Of a stretch of DNA of 18,212 nt, positions 1 through 8,329 are shown one piece after another (position 1 is the stretch's first letter; every line of letters starts with the position of its first letter). The stretch lies in NCBI GenBank assembly GCA_905215015.1, contig CAJMOS010000059.1, positions 1 through 18,212 on the forward strand, read 5' to 3'. Made by a program: the position numbers and the translations under genes. Source of the stretch: an uncultured bacterium. GTDB taxonomy: Bacteria; Spirochaetota; Spirochaetia; Sphaerochaetales; Sphaerochaetaceae. The notes below the pieces were generated by a model. That model did no database searches, was not told where the DNA came from, and saw only the letters and a list, made by a program, of their open reading frames with translations.

Positions 1-693
1 GATTTCTATGACCAGAAGGCGCTCGAGCAGTCCCTGCTTGGGGGGACCGCCATGACCCTCTCCAGCCTGCTGGACGGCATTTTTTCCCGCAACGACCCTG
101 CCAATCTTTCCGCTGAAAGCATCCATGACTTGAACGGACAACTGTACCAGATCGCGAGCCATGTGCTTTCCGCCCAACAGGGAGATGCGAAGATGGAGAA
201 CGAACCCATGCTGCTTGCATGGTTGCAACACCCACATGGCGATGGCAGGGAGGAAGTGAGGGCATACTTCCTGGAGGTGCAGCGGCATGTGGCGAGCCTT
301 GCTCCGAGCGGGGCCGAGGTGAGCCTTGCGCGGGATGCGGATTCCTTCATCGCGACCCATTACCAACAGCCACTGAGCCTGGACATCATCGCCAGCCGCC
401 TGGGAGTGACTGGCAAGTACCTTTCCCGTGTCTACAAGGCGCAAAGGGGAGTGAACATCACCAGCGCGGTCTCCCGCATCCGCATGGAGCGGGCCAAGGT
501 GCTGCTTCGCGAGGAACATCTGAAAATAGGGGATGTCGCGGCCGCTGTCGGGATGGACAGCCGCGCGACGTTCCTTCGAGTCTTTAAGAAAACCATCGGC
601 ATCAGCCCGACCGAATACCGTGCATTGATCGCACAGGAAGGGTTGCCATCAGGAGGAAACAATGAGTCTGAGAATCGTCAGCAAACAACGTGA
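1..693 (+). CDS. AraC-family transcriptional regulator, C-terminal part (5' end outside window)
   Basis: The frame is open from base 1, so the gene begins upstream of the window; the internal ATG at 52 is not taken as the start. The last third (about nt 334-640) is a classical AraC/XylS DNA-binding domain with two helix-turn-helix units: the first around LSLDIIASRLGVTGKYLSRV, the second around IGDVAAAVGMDSRATFLRVF, followed by the usual GISPTEYR ending. The part before it has no recognisable sugar-binding fold in the visible piece; it could be the linker of a YesN-like response regulator or a YesS-like membrane regulator. The coding region runs 32 bases into the next gene, whose Shine-Dalgarno lies inside it, so the two are probably co-transcribed and translationally coupled. 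By position it is the likely activator of the glycosidase genes that follow; that role is inferred. Confidence 0.88.
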   Translation, partial: DFYDQKALEQSLLGGTAMTLSSLLDGIFSRNDPANLSAESIHDLNGQLYQIASHVLSAQQGDAKMENEPMLLAWLQHPHGDGREEVRAYFLEVQRHVASLAPSGAEVSLARDADSFIATHYQQPLSLDIIASRLGVTGKYLSRVYKAQRGVNITSAVSRIRMERAKVLLREEHLKIGDVAAAVGMDSRATFLRVFKKTIGISPTEYRALIAQEGLPSGGNNESENRQQTT

Positions 694-1708
694 GGACATC
701 GTCACGAGCCAGCAGCGTCCGACGGACAGCGCCCATGCCTCGACCGTCCTGGAACTGAAGGACGGGTCTTTTTTGGTCGCCTGGTTCGGCGGCAGCTGGG
801 AGAAGGATCCCAATGTGGCCATCTGGACGGCGACAAGGAGCAAGGAAGGAACGTGGTCCTATCCCCGCAAGGTGGACGACGTCATCGGTGTCGCGCAGTG
901 GAACCCGGTCCTCTTCCGGCTTCCCAATGGAAACATCATGCTCTTTTTCAAGGTGGGCGCCACAATCCCTGAATGGCAGACCTATGTAAGGGAGTCGGAT
1001 GATGAGGGAAAAACCTGGAGCGAGCGGCGCGAACTGGTTCCCGGAGACACATCGGGCGGCCGGGGTCCGGTCAAGAACAAGCCGGTCCTGCTCTCTGACG
1101 GCAAGACGATTGTCGCCCCAGCCAGCAAGGAGAGCGAGGTCGAGTGGGATGCCTTCGTCGATATTTCCCGCGACAACGGCACGAGCTGGGAGCGGAGCGA
1201 GTTCGTTCCCGTACGCCATGCCGGCTACAACATCCAGGAGGTCGACCAGCCCTACGAGAAACACCGCCTGTGGGGCAAGGGGATGATCCAGCCCAGCCTT
1301 TGGGAGGACGAGAAGGGGCTGCACATGTTCTGCCGGACCAACGGAAGCTGGATTTTCCGCAGCGACTCGACCGATGGCGGCAGAAGCTGGTCTCTGGCCT
1401 ACGACACGGGGCTTGCCAACAACAACAGCGGGCTCGACCTGGTCAGGATGCGGGACGGTGTCCTGGTGCTCTGCTGCAATCCGGTCCACAACCTGCCTGG
1501 CTACTACAAGGGCCCGAGGACTCCGCTTTCCCTGCTGTATAGCGAGGACGACGGGGACCATTGGAAAAAGCTCTGCGACCTGGAGGACGGACAGGGCGAC
1601 TATTGCTATCCGGCCATCATCCAGGCCCAAGACGGGTCGCTCTGCATTACCTATACCTGGCGCCGCGAGCGGATCGTCTATTGGAACATCAAGGTGGAGA
1701 GACGGTGA
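662..1708 (+). CDS. BNR/Asp-box beta-propeller protein (sialidase-like fold), cytoplasmic
   Basis: 348 residues, starting at the ATG at 662 preceded by AGGAGG. Four Asp-box repeats of the S-x-D-x-G-x-x-W type are visible: SDDEGKTW (112-119), SRDNGTSW (169-176), STDGGRSW (236-243) and SEDDGDHW (294-301), which place it in the BNR_2 / predicted-neuraminidase family (COG4692 type). There is no signal peptide or membrane segment, so it should be cytoplasmic. The family includes proteins called sialidases only by fold; related propellers are known to act as rhamnosidases or lyases on Rha-GlcA linkages. The next gene starts on its stop codon (TGATG overlap), a rhamnosidase-like enzyme, which favours a plant or algal polysaccharide fragment over sialoside. 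Catalytic residues were not assigned, so the activity remains open. Confidence 0.85.
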   Translation: MSLRIVSKQREDIVTSQQRPTDSAHASTVLELKDGSFLVAWFGGSWEKDPNVAIWTATRSKEGTWSYPRKVDDVIGVAQWNPVLFRLPNGNIMLFFKVGATIPEWQTYVRESDDEGKTWSERRELVPGDTSGGRGPVKNKPVLLSDGKTIVAPASKESEVEWDAFVDISRDNGTSWERSEFVPVRHAGYNIQEVDQPYEKHRLWGKGMIQPSLWEDEKGLHMFCRTNGSWIFRSDSTDGGRSWSLAYDTGLANNNSGLDLVRMRDGVLVLCCNPVHNLPGYYKGPRTPLSLLYSEDDGDHWKKLCDLEDGQGDYCYPAIIQAQDGSLCITYTWRRERIVYWNIKVERR

Positions 1709-4700
1709 TGGAACACGAGGACAACATTCCGGCGTCCTGTCGCTCGTTGTTTTTCTGGGCATGGGACGACAAGCTGGAACCGGATGAAGTTCGTCGGCAG
1801 ATCAGGCTGATGCATGCCCAAGGGGTGGGAGGATTCTTCATGCACTCCCGCTTTGGGTTGGAAAGCCCCTACCTTGGCAAGGAATGGGATGATGCCGTCA
1901 AGGCTGCCGTGGACGAGGCCAAACAGCTTGGCATGGAGGCCTGGATCTACGATGAGGACCGATGGCCGAGCGGGTTCTGCGGCGGCCGTGTCCAACAGGC
2001 GGTCGGAGGTCTCGAGGGGCTTACCCTCGAGGTGACCGATTCCCTCCATTTCCAGCAAGAGGGGACGGAACTGCTCTACTGGAGCGCCGACTGCAACGGC
2101 GACGACCTCTCCAGTCTCACCGCTCTCTCGGAGCCACGGGAGCGGAATGGAGAGAAGCTGCTCGTTCTCAGGCTGGAGAAGAGCGGTCCGTCGCCTTGGT
2201 TCAACGGCTATCCGCCCCCGAACAACCTGGACCCGAAGAGCGAGCAGGCTTTTCTGAGGTTCACCCACCAGCACTATGCCGACTTGGTGGGGAATGAATT
2301 CGGCAAAACGCTGAAGGGGACGTTCACCGACGAGCCGTCGATGGCGGACAGGCATGCGGCATTCAACCCGAAGCGGAGCTGGATCCCTTGGGCGACGGGG
2401 ATGCGAGCCTGGGTCACGGAGAAGCTCGGCTATGACTGGCTTCCGTTGGCTCCGTATTTCTATTTCAACCACCCGAAGAGCGCCAAGGTGCGTCACGACT
2501 ACTGGCATGTGGTGGCGCTGCGCTACGAGTCCTGCTACACCATGCAGATTGCCACCTGGTGCGAGGCCCATGGCATCATCTCCACCGGTCATTTCCTGCA
2601 GGAAGACAAGCTAGGCCTCTGCACACGGGTCAACGGATCGGTCATGCCCCACTATACCCACCAGGACATCTGCGGCATCGACCTGCTCGGCGAGCAGACG
2701 AACGAATACCTGACGCTGAAGCAGTGTTCCAGCGTCGTCCACCAGTGGCACAAACTGGGCATGCTGGTCGAAACCTATGCGGGAACCGGCTGGCAGTTCA
2801 CCTTCGAGAGCATGAAATGGATCGGGGATTGGATGTATGCCCTTGGGGTGACGCGGCGTTGCCAGCACCTCTGCCTGTATTCCCTGAAGGGGTGCCGGAA
2901 ACGGGATTATCCTCCCAGCTTCAACTATCACAACACCTGGTATGGGAAGCTTGGGGTGATGGAAGCCTATTTCGCCAATCTTTCCACCTATCTCTCCCAG
3001 GGTTTGCCACGGCGGGATGTGCTGCTCCTTCATCCATCCAGTACGGCATGGATGCACATGGGCTGTTCCCCCTACGGGAACCCGAAGCGTGGCCAGGAAC
3101 GGGACCTGAAGCCGATCAACTCCCAGGGAGACCGGTTGAACCAGCTGCTGAAGGATTTCACGGGCGAGCACTACGACGTGGACCTAGGCGACGAGACGCT
3201 GATCGAGCGGAAGGGGAGCGTGGCCCATGGGCTCTTTTCCATCAACCATGCCGCCTATCCGGTGGTCGTCCTGCCGGAGATCGAGACGGTCTATCCGTCG
3301 ACGTTCAAGCTGCTCAGAAAGTTCAAGGAGCAGGGGGGTACCCTGATCCTGTATCGGCGTATTCCCACCTGTCTTGCCGGCGAAACTCATGAGGAGGTCA
3401 AGCAGTTCTTCCAGGGCTGTCTCTTCACCGACGATGAGGAGACCTTGTTCCGTCTGGTTGAGCAGAAGGTGAAGCGGCCTGTCTCGATCACCGTTCTGGG
3501 AAAAGAATGCCGGGCGGTGGTCTGCCAGGTACGGGAGGACGATGACAGGACCATCGTCTTCCTTGCGAACAATGACCGGAGCCAAGGCTGGCCTCTCCAT
3601 CTTGTCCCGGCCGCACATGGGCTGGTGACCGAGGTCGACCCGTTCACCATGACGAAACGGACTGTCGGCACCGACAGCGATGGCTCATGGGACGTCGACC
3701 TGGAGCCGACCGGCAGCAGGCTCTATCTGATTGACCGGAACAAGGAAACCCAGCCGATGGCCGGGGAGATGCAACCCCAGTATTCGGCGGCGCTTACCCT
3801 TTCCGGTCCGTTCGCCTACGAGCTCGACCAGCCGAACGTGCTGACCTTGGACCGTTGTGCCGCCCAGCTGGAAGATGGCCCGTGGTCAGAGGAGAAGGAA
3901 ATCTGGGAGGCCCAGCAGGACATCCGCGTCAGGCTCGGCATGGTGTCGCTTCTGGATGATGAGATCGCACAGCGCTACACGTGGGACCGGACGCCCCACC
4001 CGAACGATGGCAAACTCGTCAGGCTCCGCTACCATTTCACCCAGAAGGTCGATCTGCCGCTCACTCTGGTGTTGGAGGATGCGGGACGTTTCACGGCGAG
4101 TCTGGACGGTAAGGAAGTGGCGATGGCGCCAAACGGATATTTCCTTGACCGAAGTTTTGAGAAGATACCGCTTGGTATCATCAACCAAGGGATCCACGAG
4201 CTGGTGCTTTCCACCCACTATACCAATGCGATGGAGCTGGAAAACATCGCCCTGGTCGGGCGATTCGGGGTGAACGGGCGACGTGAGCTGACCGGGCTCC
4301 CCGAGCGGATGCTCCTGGGCGATTGGACACGGCAAGGATTTTTCCACTATCCCGGCAGCATCACCTACCGTACCCGTTTCCGATCCGGAAAGGGGAAAGC
4401 GCTCTTTTTGTCGCTTCCTTCCTGGAAGGCGACGGCGGTGAGTGTGTCGCTGAACGGTTCGGTGTACGAGGTTCCGTACCCCGGCTTGGGTGGCGTGGAC
4501 CTTGCCAACTCGCTCAAGGAGGGGGAGAATACCCTTGCAATCACGCTCTGGGGGAGCTTGAGGAACATGATGGGTCCGCTCCACCTGGGCGAGGAGCCTG
4601 CCATGACCGGACCGGGAAGCTTCACCACCACGGGTGACGAGGCGTACCATGTGCGGGAATACGGACTGATGGAGGCGCCCGTGCTGTTGGGCGACATGAC

Positions 4701-4716
4701 GATACAGGAGGACTGA
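1708..4716 (+). CDS. Large GH106-like glycoside hydrolase (putative alpha-L-rhamnosidase), cytoplasmic
   Basis: 1002 residues from the ATG at 1708, which overlaps the preceding stop by one base and has a purine-rich AAGGTGGAGAG ahead of it; the same frame is open further upstream within the previous gene, but that part is out-of-frame shadow. The N-terminal barrel shows the hallmark run of GH106-like enzymes: FFWAWDD (15-21), GVGGFFMHSRFGLESPYL (39-56), WIYDEDRWPSG (79-89). GTFTDEP around residues 204-210 (Glu209) and VETYAG (Glu355) are candidate acidic catalytic positions. The C-terminal third (about 700-1000) looks like beta-sandwich accessory domains with a galactose-binding-like ending. 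No signal peptide is seen, so the substrate must be small enough to be imported. Assignment to GH106 itself rather than a sister unclassified family is an inference. Confidence 0.82.
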   Translation: MEHEDNIPASCRSLFFWAWDDKLEPDEVRRQIRLMHAQGVGGFFMHSRFGLESPYLGKEWDDAVKAAVDEAKQLGMEAWIYDEDRWPSGFCGGRVQQAVGGLEGLTLEVTDSLHFQQEGTELLYWSADCNGDDLSSLTALSEPRERNGEKLLVLRLEKSGPSPWFNGYPPPNNLDPKSEQAFLRFTHQHYADLVGNEFGKTLKGTFTDEPSMADRHAAFNPKRSWIPWATGMRAWVTEKLGYDWLPLAPYFYFNHPKSAKVRHDYWHVVALRYESCYTMQIATWCEAHGIISTGHFLQEDKLGLCTRVNGSVMPHYTHQDICGIDLLGEQTNEYLTLKQCSSVVHQWHKLGMLVETYAGTGWQFTFESMKWIGDWMYALGVTRRCQHLCLYSLKGCRKRDYPPSFNYHNTWYGKLGVMEAYFANLSTYLSQGLPRRDVLLLHPSSTAWMHMGCSPYGNPKRGQERDLKPINSQGDRLNQLLKDFTGEHYDVDLGDETLIERKGSVAHGLFSINHAAYPVVVLPEIETVYPSTFKLLRKFKEQGGTLILYRRIPTCLAGETHEEVKQFFQGCLFTDDEETLFRLVEQKVKRPVSITVLGKECRAVVCQVREDDDRTIVFLANNDRSQGWPLHLVPAAHGLVTEVDPFTMTKRTVGTDSDGSWDVDLEPTGSRLYLIDRNKETQPMAGEMQPQYSAALTLSGPFAYELDQPNVLTLDRCAAQLEDGPWSEEKEIWEAQQDIRVRLGMVSLLDDEIAQRYTWDRTPHPNDGKLVRLRYHFTQKVDLPLTLVLEDAGRFTASLDGKEVAMAPNGYFLDRSFEKIPLGIINQGIHELVLSTHYTNAMELENIALVGRFGVNGRRELTGLPERMLLGDWTRQGFFHYPGSITYRTRFRSGKGKALFLSLPSWKATAVSVSLNGSVYEVPYPGLGGVDLANSLKEGENTLAITLWGSLRNMMGPLHLGEEPAMTGPGSFTTTGDEAYHVREYGLMEAPVLLGDMTIQED

Positions 4717-4719
4717 GAG

Positions 4720-5160
4720 ATGATTATCGATCGTGTGGAGTATCTGGAAAAATATGCGGCGGTCATTCCGTACGCGAAAGAAATCGCCGAGGCGTTGAAG
4801 GGCGACCTGTCCAAGGACGGCAGGCGGGTGATTGACGGCAGCAAATGCTACTACACCGTCAGCACCGTGCAGACCCGCGCCAAGGGGACCAAGGGCTACG
4901 AGACCCATGCGGTGTATGCCGACGTGCAGGTGCTGCTTGAGGGGCGCGAGTGCATGGACCTTGGCCGCGAGATCAAGGAGACCACTAGCTACGACGAGGA
5001 CCAGGACATCCAGTTCTTTACCGGAGAGCCGGCTTCCAGCTGGCATGCCGTGCCTGGCTGGTTTGTCGTTTTCCTGCCTGGAGAGGCCCATGAACCCCTA
5101 ATCCAGGAGGGAAAGCCGGAGTCCGTCCGCAAGGTGGTCTTCAAAGTGAAGATGGCTTGA
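4720..5160 (+). CDS. YhcH/YjgK/YiaL (TabA/DUF386) family protein
   Basis: 146 residues, the usual length of this family. ATG at 4720 follows CAGGAGG by seven bases and lies three bases after the previous stop, so it is the last gene of the glycosidase operon. Recognition rests on the cupin-like core: GYETHAVYADVQVLLEG (59-75, with Glu61, His63 and Asp68 as likely metal ligands), and VVFLPGEAHEP (116-126, with His124). Relatives are encoded in sialic acid, alginate, galactonate and other acid-sugar loci; TabA promotes biofilm dispersal and YhcH is thought to act on anomers or epimers of acid sugars, but the biochemical reaction is not firmly settled. A terminator follows 24 bases after the stop. 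Confidence 0.88.
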   Translation: MIIDRVEYLEKYAAVIPYAKEIAEALKGDLSKDGRRVIDGSKCYYTVSTVQTRAKGTKGYETHAVYADVQVLLEGRECMDLGREIKETTSYDEDQDIQFFTGEPASSWHAVPGWFVVFLPGEAHEPLIQEGKPESVRKVVFKVKMA

Positions 5161-5183
5161 AAGTTGTAAGGAATCGATGTTGG

Positions 5184-5215
5184 GGTGGCTTCGGGAGAGG
5201 CCACCTTTTTTCTTT
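5184..5215 (+). terminator. Rho-independent terminator of the glycosidase operon
   Basis: Nine-base-pair stem (GGTGGCTTC with GAGGCCACC, one T-G wobble) around a GGGA loop, immediately followed by TTTTTTCTTT. It ends the transcription unit of the YhcH-type gene and separates it from the first TRAP operon. Confidence 0.9.
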
Positions 5216-5273
5216 GTGTTCCAAAAAGATACCTTTGCTCCATTCCTTCTGTGGCATGACGTGTGTGAATTAG

Positions 5274-5284
5274 CTGTCTTACAG
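5274..5284 (+). promoter_or_regulatory. Candidate GntR/FCD operator upstream of TRAP operon 1
   Basis: Palindrome CTGT-CTT-ACAG. It agrees with the known FadR/FCD-subfamily operator pattern (yGTM, 0-1 base, KACr). The same 11 bases recur exactly at 8250-8260. It lies 23 bases upstream of a TTGACA -35 hexamer. The likely binder is the FCD regulator encoded at 12901; that link is inferred. Confidence 0.6.
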
Positions 5285-5294
5285 TATGCCAATT

Positions 5295-5340
5295 TGTCAG
5301 GTTTTCCTTGACAGTCTGCTTTTCCCATGAAACGATACAT
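5295..5340 (+). promoter_or_regulatory. Putative promoter of TRAP operon 1, with overlapping inverted repeat
   Basis: A perfect -35 hexamer TTGACA lies at 5308-5313; AACGAT at 5331-5336, 17 bases on, is a weak -10 (GATACA at 5334 is an alternative). The -35 forms the right arm of an imperfect inverted repeat, TGTCAGG (5295-5301) with CTTGACA (5307-5313), six of seven matching over a five-base gap, which could be a second protein-binding site. Confidence 0.45.
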
Positions 5341-5361
5341 CTAAAAGGAGAGTTTTTTTCT

Positions 5362-6363
5362 ATGAAAAAAGCAATTGCTGTCCTCATGACTCTGTCCTTG
5401 GCATGCATGCTGTTCGCACAGGGATCGAGTGAAAGTGGTTCTGCCCCGAAGAGCGGGAAGAAGACCGTGCTGAAGTGGAGTTCTGTACAGGCATCCACTT
5501 CTGTAATCAGCCAAGGTGTCGACAAAATTGTCGATTATATCAACAAGAACGCTACTGGCATCGAGGTCCAGTACTATTCCGGTGGCCAGCTTGGCGGTTC
5601 CCGCGACCAGGTCGAAGGGGTGAGCACCGGCATGATCGATGTCGTCACCGAAGGTCCTGCCCAGTTCGGTCAGCTTGTTCCGCTGATGAGCATGGTCGAG
5701 GCGCCCTACATCTACCGCGATTTCAACCACCTCGACAAGGCGCTGAAGGGCCATTTCGGACAGGTGCTCGAGGCGGAGATGGAGAAGAAGGACATGCACA
5801 TCCTCGGCGATTTCTACTATGGGACCCGCCAGCTCTCCACTACCAGCACTCCGGTCAACTCGATCGCCGACCTGAAGGGCCTGAAGATCCGTGTCCCCGA
5901 GGTCAACACCTATATGGACATGGTCAAGAGCTGGGGCGCCAACCCGACTCCGCTCTCCTTCAACGAGCTGTATCTTGGCCTGCAGCAGAATGTTGTTGCC
6001 GGACAGGAAAACCCGCTGACCACTTTTGACAGCGCAAAGTTCTACGAAGTCCAGAAATACCTCGTGCTGACCAACCATATCATCTGCTCCAACGTCTTCA
6101 TCATCAACAAGGGCGTGTGGGACGGCATCAGCGACGCCGACAAGAAGGTGGTCAACGACGCTGTCAAGATTGGGTGCGACTACATCACCGAGACCACCTA
6201 CAAGCAGGAGGGCGAGTTGCTCGATGCCTTCAAGGCCAAGGGCGTGACCGTCATGAGTCCGGATGTGGCTCCGTTCCGCGAGGCAACCTTGAAGATCATC
6301 AGCGACAACTACGGCGACAAGTGGGGCAGGGACCTCATCGACGAAGTCGTCAACTTGAAGTAA
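5362..6363 (+). CDS. dctP: TRAP transporter solute-binding protein (DctP family), system 1
   Basis: 333 residues from the ATG at 5362, chosen because AAAGGAG (5343-5350 region) precedes it and a signal peptide follows directly; the frame is open further up but lacks a ribosome site. Residues 1-19 form the signal (MKK, hydrophobic core, cleavage probably after LFA before QGSSES); Cys15 in SLAC gives a weak lipobox alternative. The mature protein shows the DctP core: LKGLKIRVPE (171-180) with Arg177, the residue that normally pairs with the substrate carboxylate; GANPTPLSFNELYLGLQQ (192-209); GQENP (214-218). It therefore binds an organic or sugar acid in the periplasm and hands it to the DctQM membrane pair. 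Substrate cannot be read off; uronate-like acids fit the neighbours. Confidence 0.95.
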   Translation: MKKAIAVLMTLSLACMLFAQGSSESGSAPKSGKKTVLKWSSVQASTSVISQGVDKIVDYINKNATGIEVQYYSGGQLGGSRDQVEGVSTGMIDVVTEGPAQFGQLVPLMSMVEAPYIYRDFNHLDKALKGHFGQVLEAEMEKKDMHILGDFYYGTRQLSTTSTPVNSIADLKGLKIRVPEVNTYMDMVKSWGANPTPLSFNELYLGLQQNVVAGQENPLTTFDSAKFYEVQKYLVLTNHIICSNVFIINKGVWDGISDADKKVVNDAVKIGCDYITETTYKQEGELLDAFKAKGVTVMSPDVAPFREATLKIISDNYGDKWGRDLIDEVVNLK

Positions 6364-6380
6364 GGTCCTACTATTCCGGG

Positions 6381-6401
6381 GCAGAGGTTCCATACCTCTG
6401 C
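6381..6401 (+). terminator. dctP-dctQ intercistronic hairpin, TRAP operon 1
   Basis: Perfect eight-base-pair stem GCAGAGGT / ACCTCTGC with loop TCCAT, 17 bases after the dctP stop and 36 before dctQ. The following bases (TCCGTTCTGTTTCC) are only moderately T-rich, so it is more likely a partial attenuator or a 3' mRNA-stabilising hairpin that keeps the binding protein more abundant than the membrane subunits. Confidence 0.7.
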
Positions 6402-6437
6402 TCCGTTCTGTTTCCGATACATTCCCAGAGGGTTCCT

Positions 6438-6941
6438 ATGCGTAAATTCATTGACAAATGCATGTCCGCGGTCGAACAGTTGCTCAACTGGTTCGCGGTC
6501 GTCATGTTCATCGTCATTTTCTTCGCCGCGATGGCTCAGATCATCATGCGGTGGATTTTCAACAATCCCTTTACTTGGTCCGAGGAACTGATCCGACTGT
6601 TGTTTGTCTGGATTTGTTTCCTTGGCTGGACATTCGCTTCGAAGCACCGCACCCACATCCAGATCACCGCCGTCATCAATACGCTTCCCCCGACGGGACA
6701 GAAGCTCCTTTCGACCTTCAACATCCTGCTGACCATCCTTTTCTCGGTGTTGCTCGTCGTCTATGGTATCGAGATGACGAAGAGGGGGGCTTCGATGAAG
6801 GCGGTCTCGCTGCCTGGAGTCAATTTCGCCATGGTGTACGTCGCCTGTCCGGTCTGCAACGCGGTTATCTGCATCTATGAAATCCTGAAAATCTTCGACC
6901 TTTGGGTTCCGAAGGCGGAAGTGAAGGGGGCATCCGTATGA
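6438..6941 (+). CDS. dctQ: TRAP transporter small membrane subunit (DctQ family), system 1
   Basis: 167 residues, ATG at 6438 with an AGAGGG ribosome site at 6427-6432. Four hydrophobic membrane segments can be seen (about residues 14-38, 51-66, 88-112, 125-150), the normal DctQ topology. The family motif after helix 1 is clear: NNPFTWSEELIRLLFVW, with Trp and the acidic pair before helix 2, followed by KHRTHIQI. It forms the membrane complex with DctM. Its stop overlaps the dctM start by ATGA, so translation is coupled. Confidence 0.93.
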   Translation: MRKFIDKCMSAVEQLLNWFAVVMFIVIFFAAMAQIIMRWIFNNPFTWSEELIRLLFVWICFLGWTFASKHRTHIQITAVINTLPPTGQKLLSTFNILLTILFSVLLVVYGIEMTKRGASMKAVSLPGVNFAMVYVACPVCNAVICIYEILKIFDLWVPKAEVKGASV

Positions 6942-8215
6942 CACTGGCATTCATTGTCTTCTTCATCCTGCTTTTCACCGGCCTTCCGCTCTACGTGAAC
7001 CTTGGCCTTACTTCGTTCCTGTTCATTTTCCTCCATGGTTTCAAGGCCATCACCGCCATCCAGCGCATCGCCATGGCGGCCAACTCCTTCACGCTGATCG
7101 CCGCTCCTTTCTTCATCATCATGGGGAACCTGATGAATTCCTCGGGTGTCACGAAGCGGATGTTCAACTTCGCCAATGTCCTGGTCGGTCACCTTCCCGG
7201 TGGCCTTGGGCACGCGAACGTCGTCGCTTCGGTACTGTTCGCCGGCATGTCGGGAACGGCTGTCGCCGACGCCGGCGGCCTTGGCAATGTCGAGATCCAG
7301 GCCATGAGGGACAAGGGTTTTGACGATGATTTCTCCTGCGCCATCACAGCGGCGAGTTCCGTCATCGGGCCGATTATCCCGCCGTCGCTTCCGATGGTCA
7401 TCATCGCCGTCGCCGCGGAGGCTTCTGTGGGCCGTCTCTTCATCGGAGGCATCCTGCCTGGGTTGACGATGGCGGTCAGCCTGATGCTGATGGTCGCCTA
7501 CTACGCCAAGAAGCGGAACTATCCCCGCAACCCGAAGCCGACCTTGAACGAGGTGGGAGTGGCTTTCCGTGAGGCCTTCCTCGCCTTGATGAGCCCGGTC
7601 ATCCTGGTTGCCGGCATCTTCAGCGGCATCTTCACGCCGACCGAGGCCGCCGTCATGGCCGCCGCCTACTCCCTGATCCTGGGGGTGTTCGTCTACCACG
7701 AGATCAAGCTGAAGGATCTTCCGAAGGTGATTCTCTCGACGATCGAGACCAACGGTGTCGTGCTTGCCTTGGTCATGACGGCAAGTTTGTTCGGTTGGGT
7801 GCTGACAGTCAGCCAGGTACCTCAGAAGATGAGCGAGTTCCTGGTGAATTTCACCTCGAGCCGTATCCTGGTCTTGCTGATCGTCAACGTCTTCCTGTTG
7901 GTCGTGGGCATGTTCATGGAGGCCACCGCGGCCATCCTGATCCTGACCCCGATCCTGATTCCCGTCATGGCCAGTTATGGTGTCGATGTGACGCAGGGGT
8001 GCTTGATCATGATCCTCAACCTGATGATTGGAGTCGTCACGCCCCCGGTCGGAGTGGTGCTCTACATCATCTCCAATATTGCAAAGGTGAAGTTCGAGCG
8101 GGTGGTGAAGGCGACGCTTCCCTTCTTCATTCCGCTGGGCATCACGCTGGCACTCGTTACGTTCGTGCCTTTCTTCACGACGTTCTTGCCGAACCTTTTC
8201 TACGGGGCGGCCTGA
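6938..8215 (+). CDS. dctM: TRAP transporter large permease subunit (DctM family), system 1
   Basis: 425 residues from the ATG at 6938 that overlaps the dctQ stop (ATGA). The frame is open further upstream, but that reading is a shadow of dctQ. Strongly hydrophobic throughout, with about 11-12 membrane spans. Typical DctM signatures are present: GMSGTAVADAGGLG, GPIIPPSLPMVI (proline-rich re-entrant segment) and, near the end, GVVTPPVGVVLY. It is the sodium- or proton-coupled translocation subunit of the elevator-type TRAP system. Length and motifs are full; no sign of decay. The following 114 bases hold a separate regulatory region for the aldolase gene. Confidence 0.95.
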   Translation: MTLAFIVFFILLFTGLPLYVNLGLTSFLFIFLHGFKAITAIQRIAMAANSFTLIAAPFFIIMGNLMNSSGVTKRMFNFANVLVGHLPGGLGHANVVASVLFAGMSGTAVADAGGLGNVEIQAMRDKGFDDDFSCAITAASSVIGPIIPPSLPMVIIAVAAEASVGRLFIGGILPGLTMAVSLMLMVAYYAKKRNYPRNPKPTLNEVGVAFREAFLALMSPVILVAGIFSGIFTPTEAAVMAAAYSLILGVFVYHEIKLKDLPKVILSTIETNGVVLALVMTASLFGWVLTVSQVPQKMSEFLVNFTSSRILVLLIVNVFLLVVGMFMEATAAILILTPILIPVMASYGVDVTQGCLIMILNLMIGVVTPPVGVVLYIISNIAKVKFERVVKATLPFFIPLGITLALVTFVPFFTTFLPNLFYGAA

Positions 8216-8249
8216 CGAAAGAAAAACTGTCCTTCTTCCTTTGCATATG

Positions 8250-8260
8250 CTGTCTTACAG
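8250..8260 (+). promoter_or_regulatory. Candidate GntR/FCD operator upstream of the aldolase gene
   Basis: Exact second copy of CTGT-CTT-ACAG, ending two bases before the -35 hexamer of the promoter that follows. This spacing fits direct control of RNA polymerase access. Confidence 0.6.
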
Positions 8261-8261
8261 C

Positions 8262-8290
8262 TTGACAGGTTGTGAAGGGAGAAGGATGAT
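8262..8290 (+). promoter_or_regulatory. Putative promoter of the aldolase gene
   Basis: TTGACA (8262-8267), 17-base spacer, GATGAT (8285-8290; four of six matches to TATAAT). No terminator is seen between dctM and this site, so the aldolase gene could be read both from here and from the TRAP operon. Confidence 0.5.
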
Positions 8291-8329
8291 GGAAACGTAC
8301 TTACACCATCATATCCAAGGAGTATCGGA

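Noticed and set aside
662..1708. Calling the propeller gene a true sialidase
   Set aside because: Only the Asp-box fold is shown; the arginine triad was not established and the gene context favours rhamnose- or uronate-bearing substrates.
602..1762. A 386-codon minus-strand frame opposite the propeller gene, and similar long minus-strand frames opposite the glycosidase (1678-2592, 3886-5091), dctP (5341-6393, 9899-11377) and the kinase (14022-15227)
   Set aside because: All are antisense shadows without ribosome sites or recognisable domains.
5371..5410. DctP of system 1 as a lipoprotein through Cys15
   Set aside because: The residues before the cysteine (LSLA) make a poor lipobox and a clear LFA-Q signal peptidase I site follows; the second DctP has the same type of site and no cysteine. 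Kept only as an alternative.
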